64,000 nt of DNA from Mactra quadrangularis (taxonomy: Eukaryota; Mollusca; Bivalvia; Venerida; Mactridae), in contig CM046303.1 in assembly GCA_025267735.1 (NCBI GenBank), positions 45,769,380 through 45,833,379 of the forward strand, given 5' to 3'. The translations under genes and the position numbers were made by a program. This document shows, piece by piece, positions 43,501-53,642 of the stretch (its first letter is position 1; every line of letters starts with the position of its first letter). A model generated the notes under the pieces. That model made no database searches. It saw nothing but the letters and a program-made list of their open reading frames with translations, and was not told the DNA's origin.

Positions 43501-46500
43501 AAGTACAAAATCATGCATGACCTAGAATCCGACCTGTACAGATGTGTTAATTTACTGCCCTGTGTTTTGGTGTTCCAATTAGGCAAGGAGACTTTTTGCC
43601 TAGTATTAGTGTGTTAAGTTATCTAAATAATGAATACATGACCATGAAAATGTAATTATCGAATATCTAACTTTGGAAGCAGATAATTTACTAAAATTTT
43701 TGCTTTTATAAAAAAGTCAATATATTTGTCTGATTCATTCTTTTGTTTTCTAAAATTGTACTTGTATTCCCTGGTTCTATGTCTTGTTGATAATTTGATT
43801 GAAATTTCAAAATGCTTTTAGTATGTGTATGGAAGAACTTTTTTGGAAAGTTCAATTAAACTTTCAATTATTATATTTGTTCTGTGCATCTTCATGGTCT
43901 GTGTTATTTTCCTGAAACTTTCAAGACCTGTTGGTCTTTTCACAAGAAATTTTATGATATGCATCTACGTAATTCCATTATGTATTAAATGGTAATAATA
44001 TATATTTACTTGTATAATTCACTATTCATGAAGGGTTTCAAATGTTATTCACTGTAGTCTACAATACTACATGAAACTATTTTTGTTATTATATTTTAGA
44101 TAAGGTTGAAATGATTCTTATTTACATGTACACTGCCCTCCAAAAGTATACATATACAATTCAAATTGTTCTCAATGGAGTTTCAAAAAGTTATGAAAGC
44201 AAATTATTGTTAAATGAGTTTTCATTTTGCTTTTTGAAATCAGTACATTTTTCTTACAATTCGAAATTACAAAATATCTCAAACTTGGTTTTGGTTCATT
44301 GTGATACATTGACCATAGTTTCGGAGGCTGAAGTAACTTTTATTGCGATGCAAAAAAAATGCAATCTACCCATAGAAAATCTGTTTCCATTGCATGAATA
44401 ATAAATTAAAAAAAACCACAATGAAATAGTAATTCTTCATACTTGAATTGGGAATTTGTAGCAATGCAATAATTAGTACTGTGAAGGAACTTTTTTAAGT
44501 GTATAAATTTAATATTAAATAAAAACTCCATGTATGGTATACTGCTAGTATTGTATATTTGGTTTTGTTATATTATTTTAATTAGGGATGTGCGATTATA
44601 CCGGTATATTGCAATACGTCTCAAACACAATACATACTGGTATGGTCCTGCAATATATCGCGATATTTTTATCTTAATCTAATAGACTTAAAGTGCATAC
44701 TCGAACCTGTATTGCATTATTTGTGGCCGAATTTGACAGGAATCTATTTCATTTTTGGTTTTCCTATAATCTATTTTAGCATAAAGATCTAGAATAAAGT
44801 ATTGACTTATCTGCCTGTGACAACTTTAACATTAAGTAGAGATGTTGGAACGGATGAATATTTTTTATAATTTGACATTGAGTAAGATACAAAAAGAATA
44901 TATGGTTTCGTAAAATTTAGTTGTCATCATTAATATTTTATTTCAATCTTCACCTTTTCTTATTTTGTAAGCGTCCGCATTATTAGTCTTATCCTTTGTT
45001 GACCAGCGCATTGTCCCTCTATATCTATATCGTCTGCCTAATGCGTCCCCTTTTTGGACTTATCAGTGATGTCCATCTATATAAACATGTATTAGAGCTT
45101 TACTTTATAACATGACAATAAATGAAAATAATGGCACTAAATAGTCTCTTAAACTAATGCCAGCTATTAGAATTTATGAAATTCTTCTGCAATGTCTTGA
45201 ACACCCTTTGAAATGTTTAAATTGTTTAAATAAGTTGTATGAAAATATATGACTAAACAGGAAATTTTGTTTCCTACATCTTTTGTCCTTATTGTATTAT
45301 AAATAAATAGCTACAAATCATTCTAACCCCTATGAAACTAAGTAGGTATCAAGTTTGTTGCAAAACGTGCACACTTCCCAGTACACCTCCATGCATACAG
45401 TATACTACAGTGGATGCTTTACCTTTTATTTGGCAGTAGGCTAATCAGAGGAAGCTCTATATGACAATGGGTTAATGCTTAATATGTAATTCACAATTGG
45501 CATACTGACACTATCAGTCTATCGGCATAGTGTCGCAAAGGAACTTCCGATTTAAAGTAAGATTTGTAATAATGCTTATTTTACTGGACAAAAGTTGAGT
45601 CTTAAATGTTGCATTGGCTTAAATAAAGCTTTCACAATGTATAATTGTGTTGAATCTTTATATTGTCAGTCAAATACAAGCATGGTGCTGAAAAAAGCCT
45701 ATGTTATAAACTCCCAATATATCGCAATACGTATTGCAATACGCTGTTTGATATCGCAATATATCGCAATACGAAATTTCCGGCGATACCCATCCCTAAT
45801 TTTAATATATGTGTGAATTTCACTTCACATATAATGCGATAATTTGTGTATGCTTATATGCTGTTGTTTATGTTTTAAGCTGACCATAAGTTCTTAAATA
45901 TTGAACATTTTATTGCAGTTTTCAACTTTCTAATGCCATGGAAAGGTTCATTGATTTAAATCTATAAAACTGTTTTTAACATATGGCTTAGTCCTTATGA
46001 AACTGTTTTGCAACATGGCTAAGTCTAAATGAACCTACTTTGCATTTATGACAAAGTCTAAATGAATCTGTTTTGCAACATAACTAATTAAAACTGAAGC
46101 TTCTTTGCAACGTGGCAATACTAGTATTCAGTTTGGTTGGTGAGAAGCAGTTGTCTTGTGGTAGGTTGTGTGCTTATGGATCAAGAGGTCCTGGATTTGA
46201 ACTGTTTAAGGGACACTGGTAATTTTCTTGAGCAAGATATTTACATACAGTTTTTTCCATTCCACCCAGGTGTAAATGGGTACTGTGAGGAATCATCTGT
46301 TTGAAGGTGATTTAAATGATAAAGGGTTATCATACAAATTGTTAAAGATGGCTGACCATATACATATATGTAAGCAGACTTTAAATCTTACTTAAACTTT
46401 AGGAATTGGGTTCAGACAACATGCAATCACAAACAAAAAATAACTATAACTTGATTTTCTGTATTTCTGTGTAATTCAGGTCTATGGGCTGTAGTAAACA

Positions 46501-49500
46501 ATGCTGGTGTGGCTGTGTTTGCTGAGACAGAATGGTGTAGTATGGAAGCTTACAACAAGGTACTCGGTGTTAATCTACTAGGTGGTATCAGAGTAACTAA
46601 GGCTTGTTTACCATTAGTTAGGACAGCAAGAGGACGTATTATTAACATATCAAGTCTTGCAGGTAATTGTTGTATCTTTACTTCAATATTAAAGGTCTAA
46701 TTCACTAAATTAGAAGTCATAGAAATAAAAACAGAATTATTAACAATCTCTTGAAAAAAATGACATCTGATGAAAGCGGCCTAGTAAAGTCAATTTAAAT
46801 GTTATGTTAGGAAAATAAAGCCATGGGACTATCAGCCAAACAAATAATTTCTACCATAAATTGATTCCATCATCTATTATCATTCCTTAGGTATTAAATC
46901 TGCATATAGTTCTGGCAGTACATTTTGTATATATTAGATAACAATTCAAACAGATCCTCTGCTGTGACCGGAACAATAATTTCTTAACTCCTTACATACA
47001 CCTGAAAACCGAATCATTTCTTGTGCAGAGTCAATTTGCTGATAAATGTGATGAGTTGTGCCTGCCTCAGTAATGTTTTACATTTTCTTGTGTATCAAAA
47101 TGGTTTTCATTCTGGAAAAAATTAAAGGTTGCACTCCGGACTGTTATAGACTAGATCAGAGTAGATGACTTTGAATTGGCATCTAAATAGTGGTGTTTGG
47201 TTTGTTATTTCATGCCAGTATACAGGTGAAGTAGAATAAGTGTGCATGAATAGTAACAATAAACCTGGGGTAATTACTAATTCAATGGTTCTAAGAATGA
47301 CGCCTTTAGTTTCTGGTCACCAGGAATCAAAGTTAAAAATCATTTCTTCAAATTACAAAAAATCCAATCATTTAAACTAACTTCGTAAGCCAAACAAATT
47401 CAGTGCTTCTAAATTAGTTTTAGTAAATGACATATTGCAGTTATTAAGTTTGCACTGGCAAGTCTGGAATTTTAATTCCACACTACTATGGTTTATAAAT
47501 GACAATTTAGAATATCTATATATCATTCCCTCAGATAGAATGTCTGGGTTATCAGTCTATTACTAAGTCCAGAAATGTTGTCAAAGTTTTCATGTGTATT
47601 GGCATTGCTGTAAATGAAAATCTTAATTGAAGTTTTAGTGTAGAGCTAGAGTTAGGTTACAAATCTAGCATCTGCTCTTAACCCTACGACCATGATTACA
47701 ATTTCATGTAGACATTTATTTTGATTATAATGATAATTAGGAAATAATTAAATGATATCAAGGGTTGCCCGCAATACTGTAGTAATTCGGTCAGTAACGC
47801 ATTGCATGTCTTGCGGGCAACCCTCGATATGTTCCATGTTCCATAGTGATTATACAATGTTATAGTTTTTTTTTCTCAAACTATCAAAACATGAACAATT
47901 TCACAGTGACTTCGTGTTCTTTGTCTAACTCTCGTGATGGTATGTATTCAATCACCGTGAAACTATTCAATCCCTGACAGTTGTGAAAAAATGGACTATA
48001 TAATTAGTGTGTTCTTAATAGTTGATGTAAATTTGTAGCATAACAGAATTCATTGTTTTACACTATGTGCAGCAATATGGCATTTTATTTGCCATACCCT
48101 GATAGGATCAAGAGAAATCTATGAAAGCATACCATTTTTTTTAAATCACTGACTGACATCCCAGCAGTAAATGACCAAATAAATGATGTAAATAAACTGT
48201 TTCACAATTTCCAAGTGGAGGAGAGCTGCTTTCAATAAATCAACATTATTCTAGACACATATATAATAAGGACAATATATTGTCACGGAGTGTTTGGTTG
48301 CTTATATTACATACCATTAATATAATGTCTTATAATACTAGACTGTATATGGTTGTTATAACATCATAATGTCTTCGTTGTTCAAGGCTAGACATTAATT
48401 TTACATTAGGTTGCTTTGTTATATTTTATTTGCCCAAACCAAATGTTTACTTGCAGTTACAAGTTGCCCGAATCCAAATGTTGGTTGTCAGGGAAAAAGG
48501 ACCACCTTCAATGTCAAAGTCAAGGTGTTTCTGTTAATCTCGTATTTAGAGTGTCAGAATTATGACACATTTTGTACAATGTACAAGTAAATACAATTGA
48601 TATTATGAGAACGTTTTGGTTACATCGGTTTAAGTTTATTCCTTCATTTTTAAGTCATTAGCTGCTGCCTCAGAAATGAATTATTTGACATGCCATCTAG
48701 GTGTCAGTGTCCGCAACTCAAGATTTTTTCATGCTGGCAGTGTACCGGTATTGTTAAACAAAACTCTTACGATAAAATAGCAATACAATGCAAGCACATT
48801 TTCTACTTAACTTGGTCTTGGACCAATTATGATATTTGGTCTCTCGGCAGGTGCATGAACAGTTGTAAATTGGTTGATTTGATTTATACACATCTCTTGG
48901 AAAATATAGATCCGTCAAAGAACATGATTGGTTTCAAGCAACCATAATTATATATTTTAAGTGTATTACATATAAGATAAACCAAATATTATTATATTAT
49001 CCATATATCTATCCATTATATCAATAACATCATATCGTAATGTACCACTTTAAGTAAATTTACTGTCTAAGTGTTCTTTGAATCATAATGTTGTATTTAA
49101 TGCAAATTGAATATTTCAGGAAATGTTGCCTTATTTCAAGTGCTTCAAGGTTTCAAATGACCACGATTCAAATGCATTGTACTTCAACCTCTTCACTCAA
49201 ATACTATCATGAATGAGATAGACAGTTGTCGTCACTTACTGCATACTTAAGTTAAAAAATATGCATATTTCTTCACAAATCAATTTCACATGACTCTGAC
49301 ATTTTCCTTACCATTGGTCCTGCAGGAATTTTGCCCACTTTCTTACGTACAAAGTCACTATCAGTAGCTAGGTTGAAACCGATAGACATATATCACTGAT
49401 GTTTTTCATTGGTTTGAGGTTAGCGACCTTGACAGCCAGAGCAGGTTCAAAATACATTTAATATTGATCAAATAGATTAATGAAATCAACTTATTTTCTT

Positions 49501-50913
49501 TAAAGGTCGTTGTGCACTGCCAGGGTTTACAGCTTATTCAGCATCTAAATATGGTTTGATCGGATTTACAGATAGTTTAAGGCGTGAAATGTGGAAGTTT
49601 GGTGTTAAAGTTATCAGCATTGAACCCAAATTATACAGGTAATATCTAATGTTTGATTATTCATCTAGAACTCAGAAGAGTCAGGGAGGCAGAAAAAGTG
49701 GCAATGCAAATGGTTGATGCTTCAAAGTATTTTTTTCTGCTAGCGTAGGAACAGTATGTACAGAGAGGAAAGAAAAAAGCAGGATGCAGCCTCCTGCTAT
49801 TCGGCTTTAGTGTATTCTTGTTTGATTTTTTACTTTTAAATCAACTAGCTGGTGATTGACTTTGTCATGGATCCAGTCTGATTTTACACCTGCTAGACTC
49901 TTTGTTCAGAATTCTGCCTTTGTAACCAAGTCACATTTCTGGTTAGTTTGGTGTTCTTCAAAACAATATTAATACAAACTATTCAAAATTTGGACCATTA
50001 TATACAATTGGTTATAATTTAGTTATATTTAGTGCATAACTAAAATGCCAAAGGTTTGCCAAAACTTGGTTAGGCTCCGGGTTAAAGCAGAAGGTATCCT
50101 GTCTTGGAAATAATGTTGATTTTTTAGAAGATGTTGCTCCTTGTGAAAAGGTAGAAAATATGATGAAAGAAAACTATTTCTTAAAAGCTGGTTAGTTGAG
50201 ATGTTTTCTCTAAATAATCAGGCTGTTGATAAACGGCTTGAAATCCAAAATTAATAAAAATGAGATGAATTAAAGATGAGAGCAATTACTGTAGTCTTGT
50301 ATGTCTAAAGAATTTTGGTTTCTACAAATGTCATCATATAAAAATTAAGAAGCTTTGTAATGTCACATTTACGAGACTGTCCTTTAAATAACAGGAAATA
50401 ATGCAGTCGAAGCAATCTATACGTGTTTAAATTATATATAAAACTCAATTATTTTCCATATGAAACCAAGTATCCTTTCGTCTGCAGATCTACAGTTTCG
50501 TTATCTATTAATATGTCGTCATATCTTCTCATAATAAATCGTTTTATTTTGGTTCTTCTTCTAGGACGGCTATATCGGATGCAGAATTTCATGTCAATAT
50601 GAACAATAAAATGTGGTCAGAAGCAGATGATCGTGTCAAGCTAGACTATGGTGATACTTATTTTAGGGCTTTTTTGGATTCTATGCTTAGAAATCTAAAA
50701 ATATCAAGTAAACGGACATACCAGGTTATAGACGATCTTGAGCACGCGGTTAGTGCTAAATATCCGTACACTCGTTACGTTCCGGATGTTAAGATGCAAA
50801 TCATGAGTGACATGTTTGTAATCCATCCAAACTTTATTCAAGATCTTGGTGTACAAAGACAAATGAAAGTTAAATGTGTACCAATTTCTATGAGATCAAA
50901 GAAATCTGCATAA
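40466..50913 (+). CDS. Short-chain dehydrogenase/reductase, SDR9C-like (5 exons, 331 aa)
   Basis: This NAD(P)-dependent oxidoreductase belongs to the group of retinol dehydrogenases, 17-beta-hydroxysteroid dehydrogenase 6 and 3-hydroxybutyrate dehydrogenase 1. Exons are 40466-40583, 41359-41571, 46480-46662, 49506-49638 and 50565-50913, joining to 331 codons plus TAA. ATG 40466 is the first in frame (AAAATGT). Residues 5-24 are a hydrophobic anchor followed by FFRRKF, so the enzyme is probably membrane-bound. Motifs are TGCDRGFG (39-46, cofactor loop), NNAG (117-120), Asn142, Ser169 in NISSLAG, and Tyr182/Lys186 in YSASK. Length fits the family (about 315-345). The usual EPG after the active site is EPK here (211-213). 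The substrate cannot be told from sequence. The first three introns are phase 1 and the last is phase 2. Confidence 0.95.
41359..41571 (+). CDS. SDR exon 2: Rossmann fold, cofactor binding
   Basis: A 213-nt phase 1-1 exon (acceptor TTTAAG, donor ACTG|GTATAT). It completes GCDRGFGETLACKL, the beta-2 strand FTVYAGCLD and the VIQIDVTND stretch whose Asp usually contacts the adenine ring. The residue after beta-2 is not a clear basic NADP discriminator, which leans towards NAD. Confidence 0.92.
44583..45798. mobile_element. hAT-type non-autonomous element (1.2 kb)
   Basis: The left end TAGGGATGTGCGATTATACC is matched in inversion by the right end (GGCGATACCCATCCCTA). An exact 8-bp duplication ATTTTAAT flanks it (44575-44582 and 45799-45806). 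Subterminal ATATCGCAATA/TATTGCAATAC motifs are repeated near both ends. No transposase frame is visible. It lies in the intron between SDR exons 2 and 3. Confidence 0.92.
46142..46400 (+). mobile_element. tRNA-derived SINE, copy 3 (diverged)
   Basis: The head (GTCTTGTGGTAGGTTGTGTG...TCAAGAGGTCCTGG), the central block (CATTCCACCCAGGTGTAAAT) and the 3' end (AAGCAGACTTTAAATCTTAC) align with copies 1 and 2. The B box is degraded (GGATTTGAACT). It ends about 80 bp before SDR exon 3. Confidence 0.8.
46480..46662 (+). CDS. SDR exon 3: NNAG and catalytic Ser
   Basis: A 183-nt phase 1-1 exon (acceptor AATTCAG, donor GCAG|GTAATT) encoding GLWAVVNNAGV, the helix with GVNLLGGIRVTKACLPL and GRIINISSLAG. 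It carries the structural NNAG, catalytic Asn and catalytic Ser. Confidence 0.94.
46663..49505 (+). other. Intron between SDR exons 3 and 4
   Basis: A 2.8-kb intron with the hairpin at 47755. A segment around 48430-48530 (GGTTGTCAGGGA with ACC-CCTT) resembles one at about 20240-20360 in a SUN intron, an unnamed dispersed repeat. No further exon is seen. Confidence 0.75.
47755..47830. repeat. 20-bp hairpin, possible tiny MITE
   Basis: ATATCAAGGGTTGCCCGCAA (47755-47774) and its inverse with one mismatch (47811-47830) enclose a 36-nt loop. It lies in the intron between SDR exons 3 and 4 and is more GC-rich than its surroundings. A MITE relic is most likely; a stem-loop RNA is possible but unsupported. 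Confidence 0.7.
49506..49638 (+). CDS. SDR exon 4: active-site YxxxK
   Basis: A 133-nt exon (acceptor CTTTAAAG, donor ACAG|GTAATA), from phase 1 to phase 2. It encodes RCALPGFTAYSASKYGLIGF and TDSLRREMWKFGVKVISIEP. It carries the Tyr-Lys catalytic pair and the EPK replacement of EPG. Confidence 0.94.
50565..50913 (+). CDS. SDR exon 5: C-terminal substrate-binding region
   Basis: A 349-nt exon (acceptor CTTCTAG) ending at TAA 50911. The 115 residues include a variable substrate-loop and helix region (AEFHVNMNNKMWSEADD...LDYGDTYF), a VIDDLEHAVSAKYPYTRYVP segment typical of this subfamily and a basic tail MRSKKSA. Confidence 0.93.
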
Positions 50914-51047
50914 CTTCTATTGACAGCCAAAACCATTGGATACTTCCTTGCAATTTTCATATCAGTTAATACTGTCATTCTACCTTTCTATGCTGATTAA
51001 GCGTTGTGATGACCAGTCAACAGCAGCTATAGTATACATGTAATTGA

Positions 51048-51053
51048 AATAAA
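51048..51053 (+). promoter_or_regulatory. Polyadenylation signal of SDR gene
   Basis: AATAAA lies 135 bp after the SDR stop codon. Another AATAAA occurs at 51588-51593, so a longer 3' UTR is possible. Confidence 0.5.
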
Positions 51054-52654
51054 ATTGTAAGCATGGCACTCCTAATGTACCGTAGTATCTTTGACATTGG
51101 TGTTCTGGTTGTATTCAACATTTTGGAATCTTTGAAATATTTTTTTTGTGGTAGAGTTGATAGTAAGAACCCTATATATACAGCTATATATTCAGCTGCT
51201 GTATATGGTTGATTATAAGGTCCATGTCCATAAGAAGTAACAAATTTTAGAATGATGATATGTGTACATTTTACGAATCTGGCGTCGTTTATGTCGTCAG
51301 AATGAACATGTACACATTGTTACTATGTGCGCTTGAGATTTTTTTTGTACTATGTATAACACATATAATTTTATTGATATCATTTCATCATATATTGCAT
51401 GTTTTCATATTGATTTTCATGACATTTATCAATACTAACAAACCAGTGAATTGTGATACTCATATTTTTGTTTATAATATTTATATTATTTTGATGTTCT
51501 AGTGTCATATATAACTTGCACGTGTTTTCAATTGACAATCCATGTCTATGCATTCTCAAGTTTTCCTTTATTAATTTTGTATAGTTTAATAAATTTAAAA
51601 GTTCTAATTTGGTGTGTATTTTGTTTTATATTTAAACTTTCCAATTGCATATTTTTAGCTATCAAGAGTGTTAACATTTAAGTTTTCTGTATGATTATGC
51701 TGTCATAGTATCAAAACACACTATCACAATACATTTGTTGGCAACTGTATACCCATCTGTAAATGTCTTTTTAATCAGTTTTTGTATGAAAGAGATTTTT
51801 TACTGTTTCAACATGACGCTTAAGTTCACGAATACATAAATAGAAATTACAAACTGTTGAACCTTTACAATGTAAATGATTCATTACTCTACTATTTCAA
51901 ACTTGCGTATGTTTATTTTGGCAAGAAACATCAGTATAAGGAGCGTAAAAATAAAGACCATTGCCAGGTAAGTGGCCTTCTTTTGTACAACCGGATAGCA
52001 GTTTTTGTCCATTAAATACTCGAAACATTGTGCTGAATCAAAAATAAAATGTTCATTAATTTTATTTATATTGCTGGTTAAAATTTGGTTCCGATTCTAT
52101 TCTCTTAGGAACAATGGTTAGCATGACTGTCATTGTCAGTTACTGATGAAAGTGGTGTAAAGTACCATACAGCTATTACGTTTCTCTAGAAGAAAAATGT
52201 TTTTTGTACTGCTAATTGGTATTCCATTTCAATTTTTGTAACACTATCTAATTATATGTTCGGCATTCATTTGAATGTATAGCCCGTATTAGATGAAATT
52301 GAGTGCAAGGAATATCAAAGTACCATTAAGTGTTTATTCAGCACTAGAAATACAGTTTTAATTATGCTGGATATTGTTGGATTTTCAATTGAAATAAATG
52401 TATATAACCCTCGTACTAAGCTTGTACCACACTTTCTAGATTCACTGGCGACTTTGTATAGTTCTCAAGTATGTAGACGTAATGTCAGCCATTGTATTGT
52501 ACCATTTGTTTTGGACATTTTTTTCAAGACTAGTACTTCCTCAAAACATAACAAGTAGGTCCAATATTTTGTCTAAAACTTGTTAACAGATTCATACCGA
52601 GTTTGTACAATTGATGTAAGATTTTTACAACTCTGCAATTTTAAATAATCATGT

Positions 52655-53085
52655 ATTTTGAAATTTCATACACTAGAGGTATCATGTTTTGTAAAATTTC
52701 ATAAATTTGATTTAATAAAGATATCACTAATTGTAAAATTTCATACATTTGATTTAATAAAGATATCAATAATTGTAAAATTTCATAAATGTGATTTAAT
52801 AAAGATATCACTAATTGTAAAATTTCATAAATGTGATTTAATAGAGGTATCACTAACTGTGAAATTACATAAATGTGATTTAATAGAGGTGTCACTAATT
52901 GTAAAATTTTATTAATGGGATTTAATAGAGGAATCACTAATTGTAAATTTTCATAAATGTGATTTAATAGAGGTATCCCAAATTGTAAATTTTCATAAAT
53001 GTGATTTAATAGAGGTATCCCAAATTGTAAATTTTCATAAATGTGATTTAATAGAGGTATCACTAATTGTGAAATTTTATACAAT
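52655..53085. repeat. 42-bp minisatellite, about 10 copies
   Basis: Units read approximately ATCACTAATTGTAAAATTTC then ATAAATGTGATTTAATAGAGGT. Decayed units extend to about 53215. Because 42 is divisible by three, periodic open frames appear on both strands; neither is a gene. Confidence 0.93.
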
Positions 53086-53550
53086 GAACAAATGTATGTT
53101 CATTTAATAGACGTACCCTGTATCGTGAAATTTCGTAACCGTGGTATTATAGACATTACATTTATCGTGAAATTTCGTATTTTTTTATGTGATTTAACTA
53201 GTGGTATCATGTATTTTGAAATTCCATAAAATATAAACGTATGATAGACAACAATTGACTCACAAATCTAAATTCTTGTTAAAAAAATAACAATTTATGC
53301 GTATTAAGCCTATACAAATATTTTTCTCATTTTTTGCCATATATGACCTTAAGTTCTGAACACAATGACCCAAATGAAATCAGGTCACGTGCTATGTTTC
53401 CATGACATGTTATCACAGATCAATTTAGTTTATTGTTAGACAATTTGCGTGTATGAAGTATCAAATTTTAAAGCATTTCCTGAAACTGTCCTAATTTACA
53501 TTCCCAATTCAGAATTTGTTTAAATATACACTGATATTTTAAGAAAACAA

Positions 53551-53642
53551 GCAATATATTATAAACAATCTAACGATAATTTGAAAAAGATGAATTTACG
53601 ACGACTTAAGTTGGTCGTAAGACGCTTCATAATATGGGCCCA
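53551..53642. mobile_element. Short palindromic MITE, second copy
   Basis: The right end GTCGTAAGACGCTTCATAAT followed by ATGGGCCC is the inverse of the left end at 28121. The left arm (GCAATATATTATAAACAATC) is decayed. It is a dispersed hairpin element, not the far end of a 25-kb transposon. Confidence 0.55.

Larger units (their letters stand above)
41572..46479 (+). other. Intron between SDR exons 2 and 3
   Basis: A 4.9-kb intron containing the hAT element (44583-45798) and the diverged SINE (46142-46400). Nothing else is recognised in 41600-44570. Confidence 0.8.

Noticed and set aside
51260..51502. 80-codon plus-strand hydrophobic frame after the SDR gene
   Set aside because: It lies in the probable 3' UTR of the SDR gene, is T-rich and has no family features.
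52641..53084. 147-codon minus-strand frame rich in LLNHIYE
   Set aside because: It is generated by the 42-bp minisatellite; the plus strand is equally open.
28121..53642. A 25-kb element bounded by inverted GGGCCCxTATTAT ends
   Set aside because: Each end has its own nearby imperfect partner, so these are two separate MITEs of about 95 bp.
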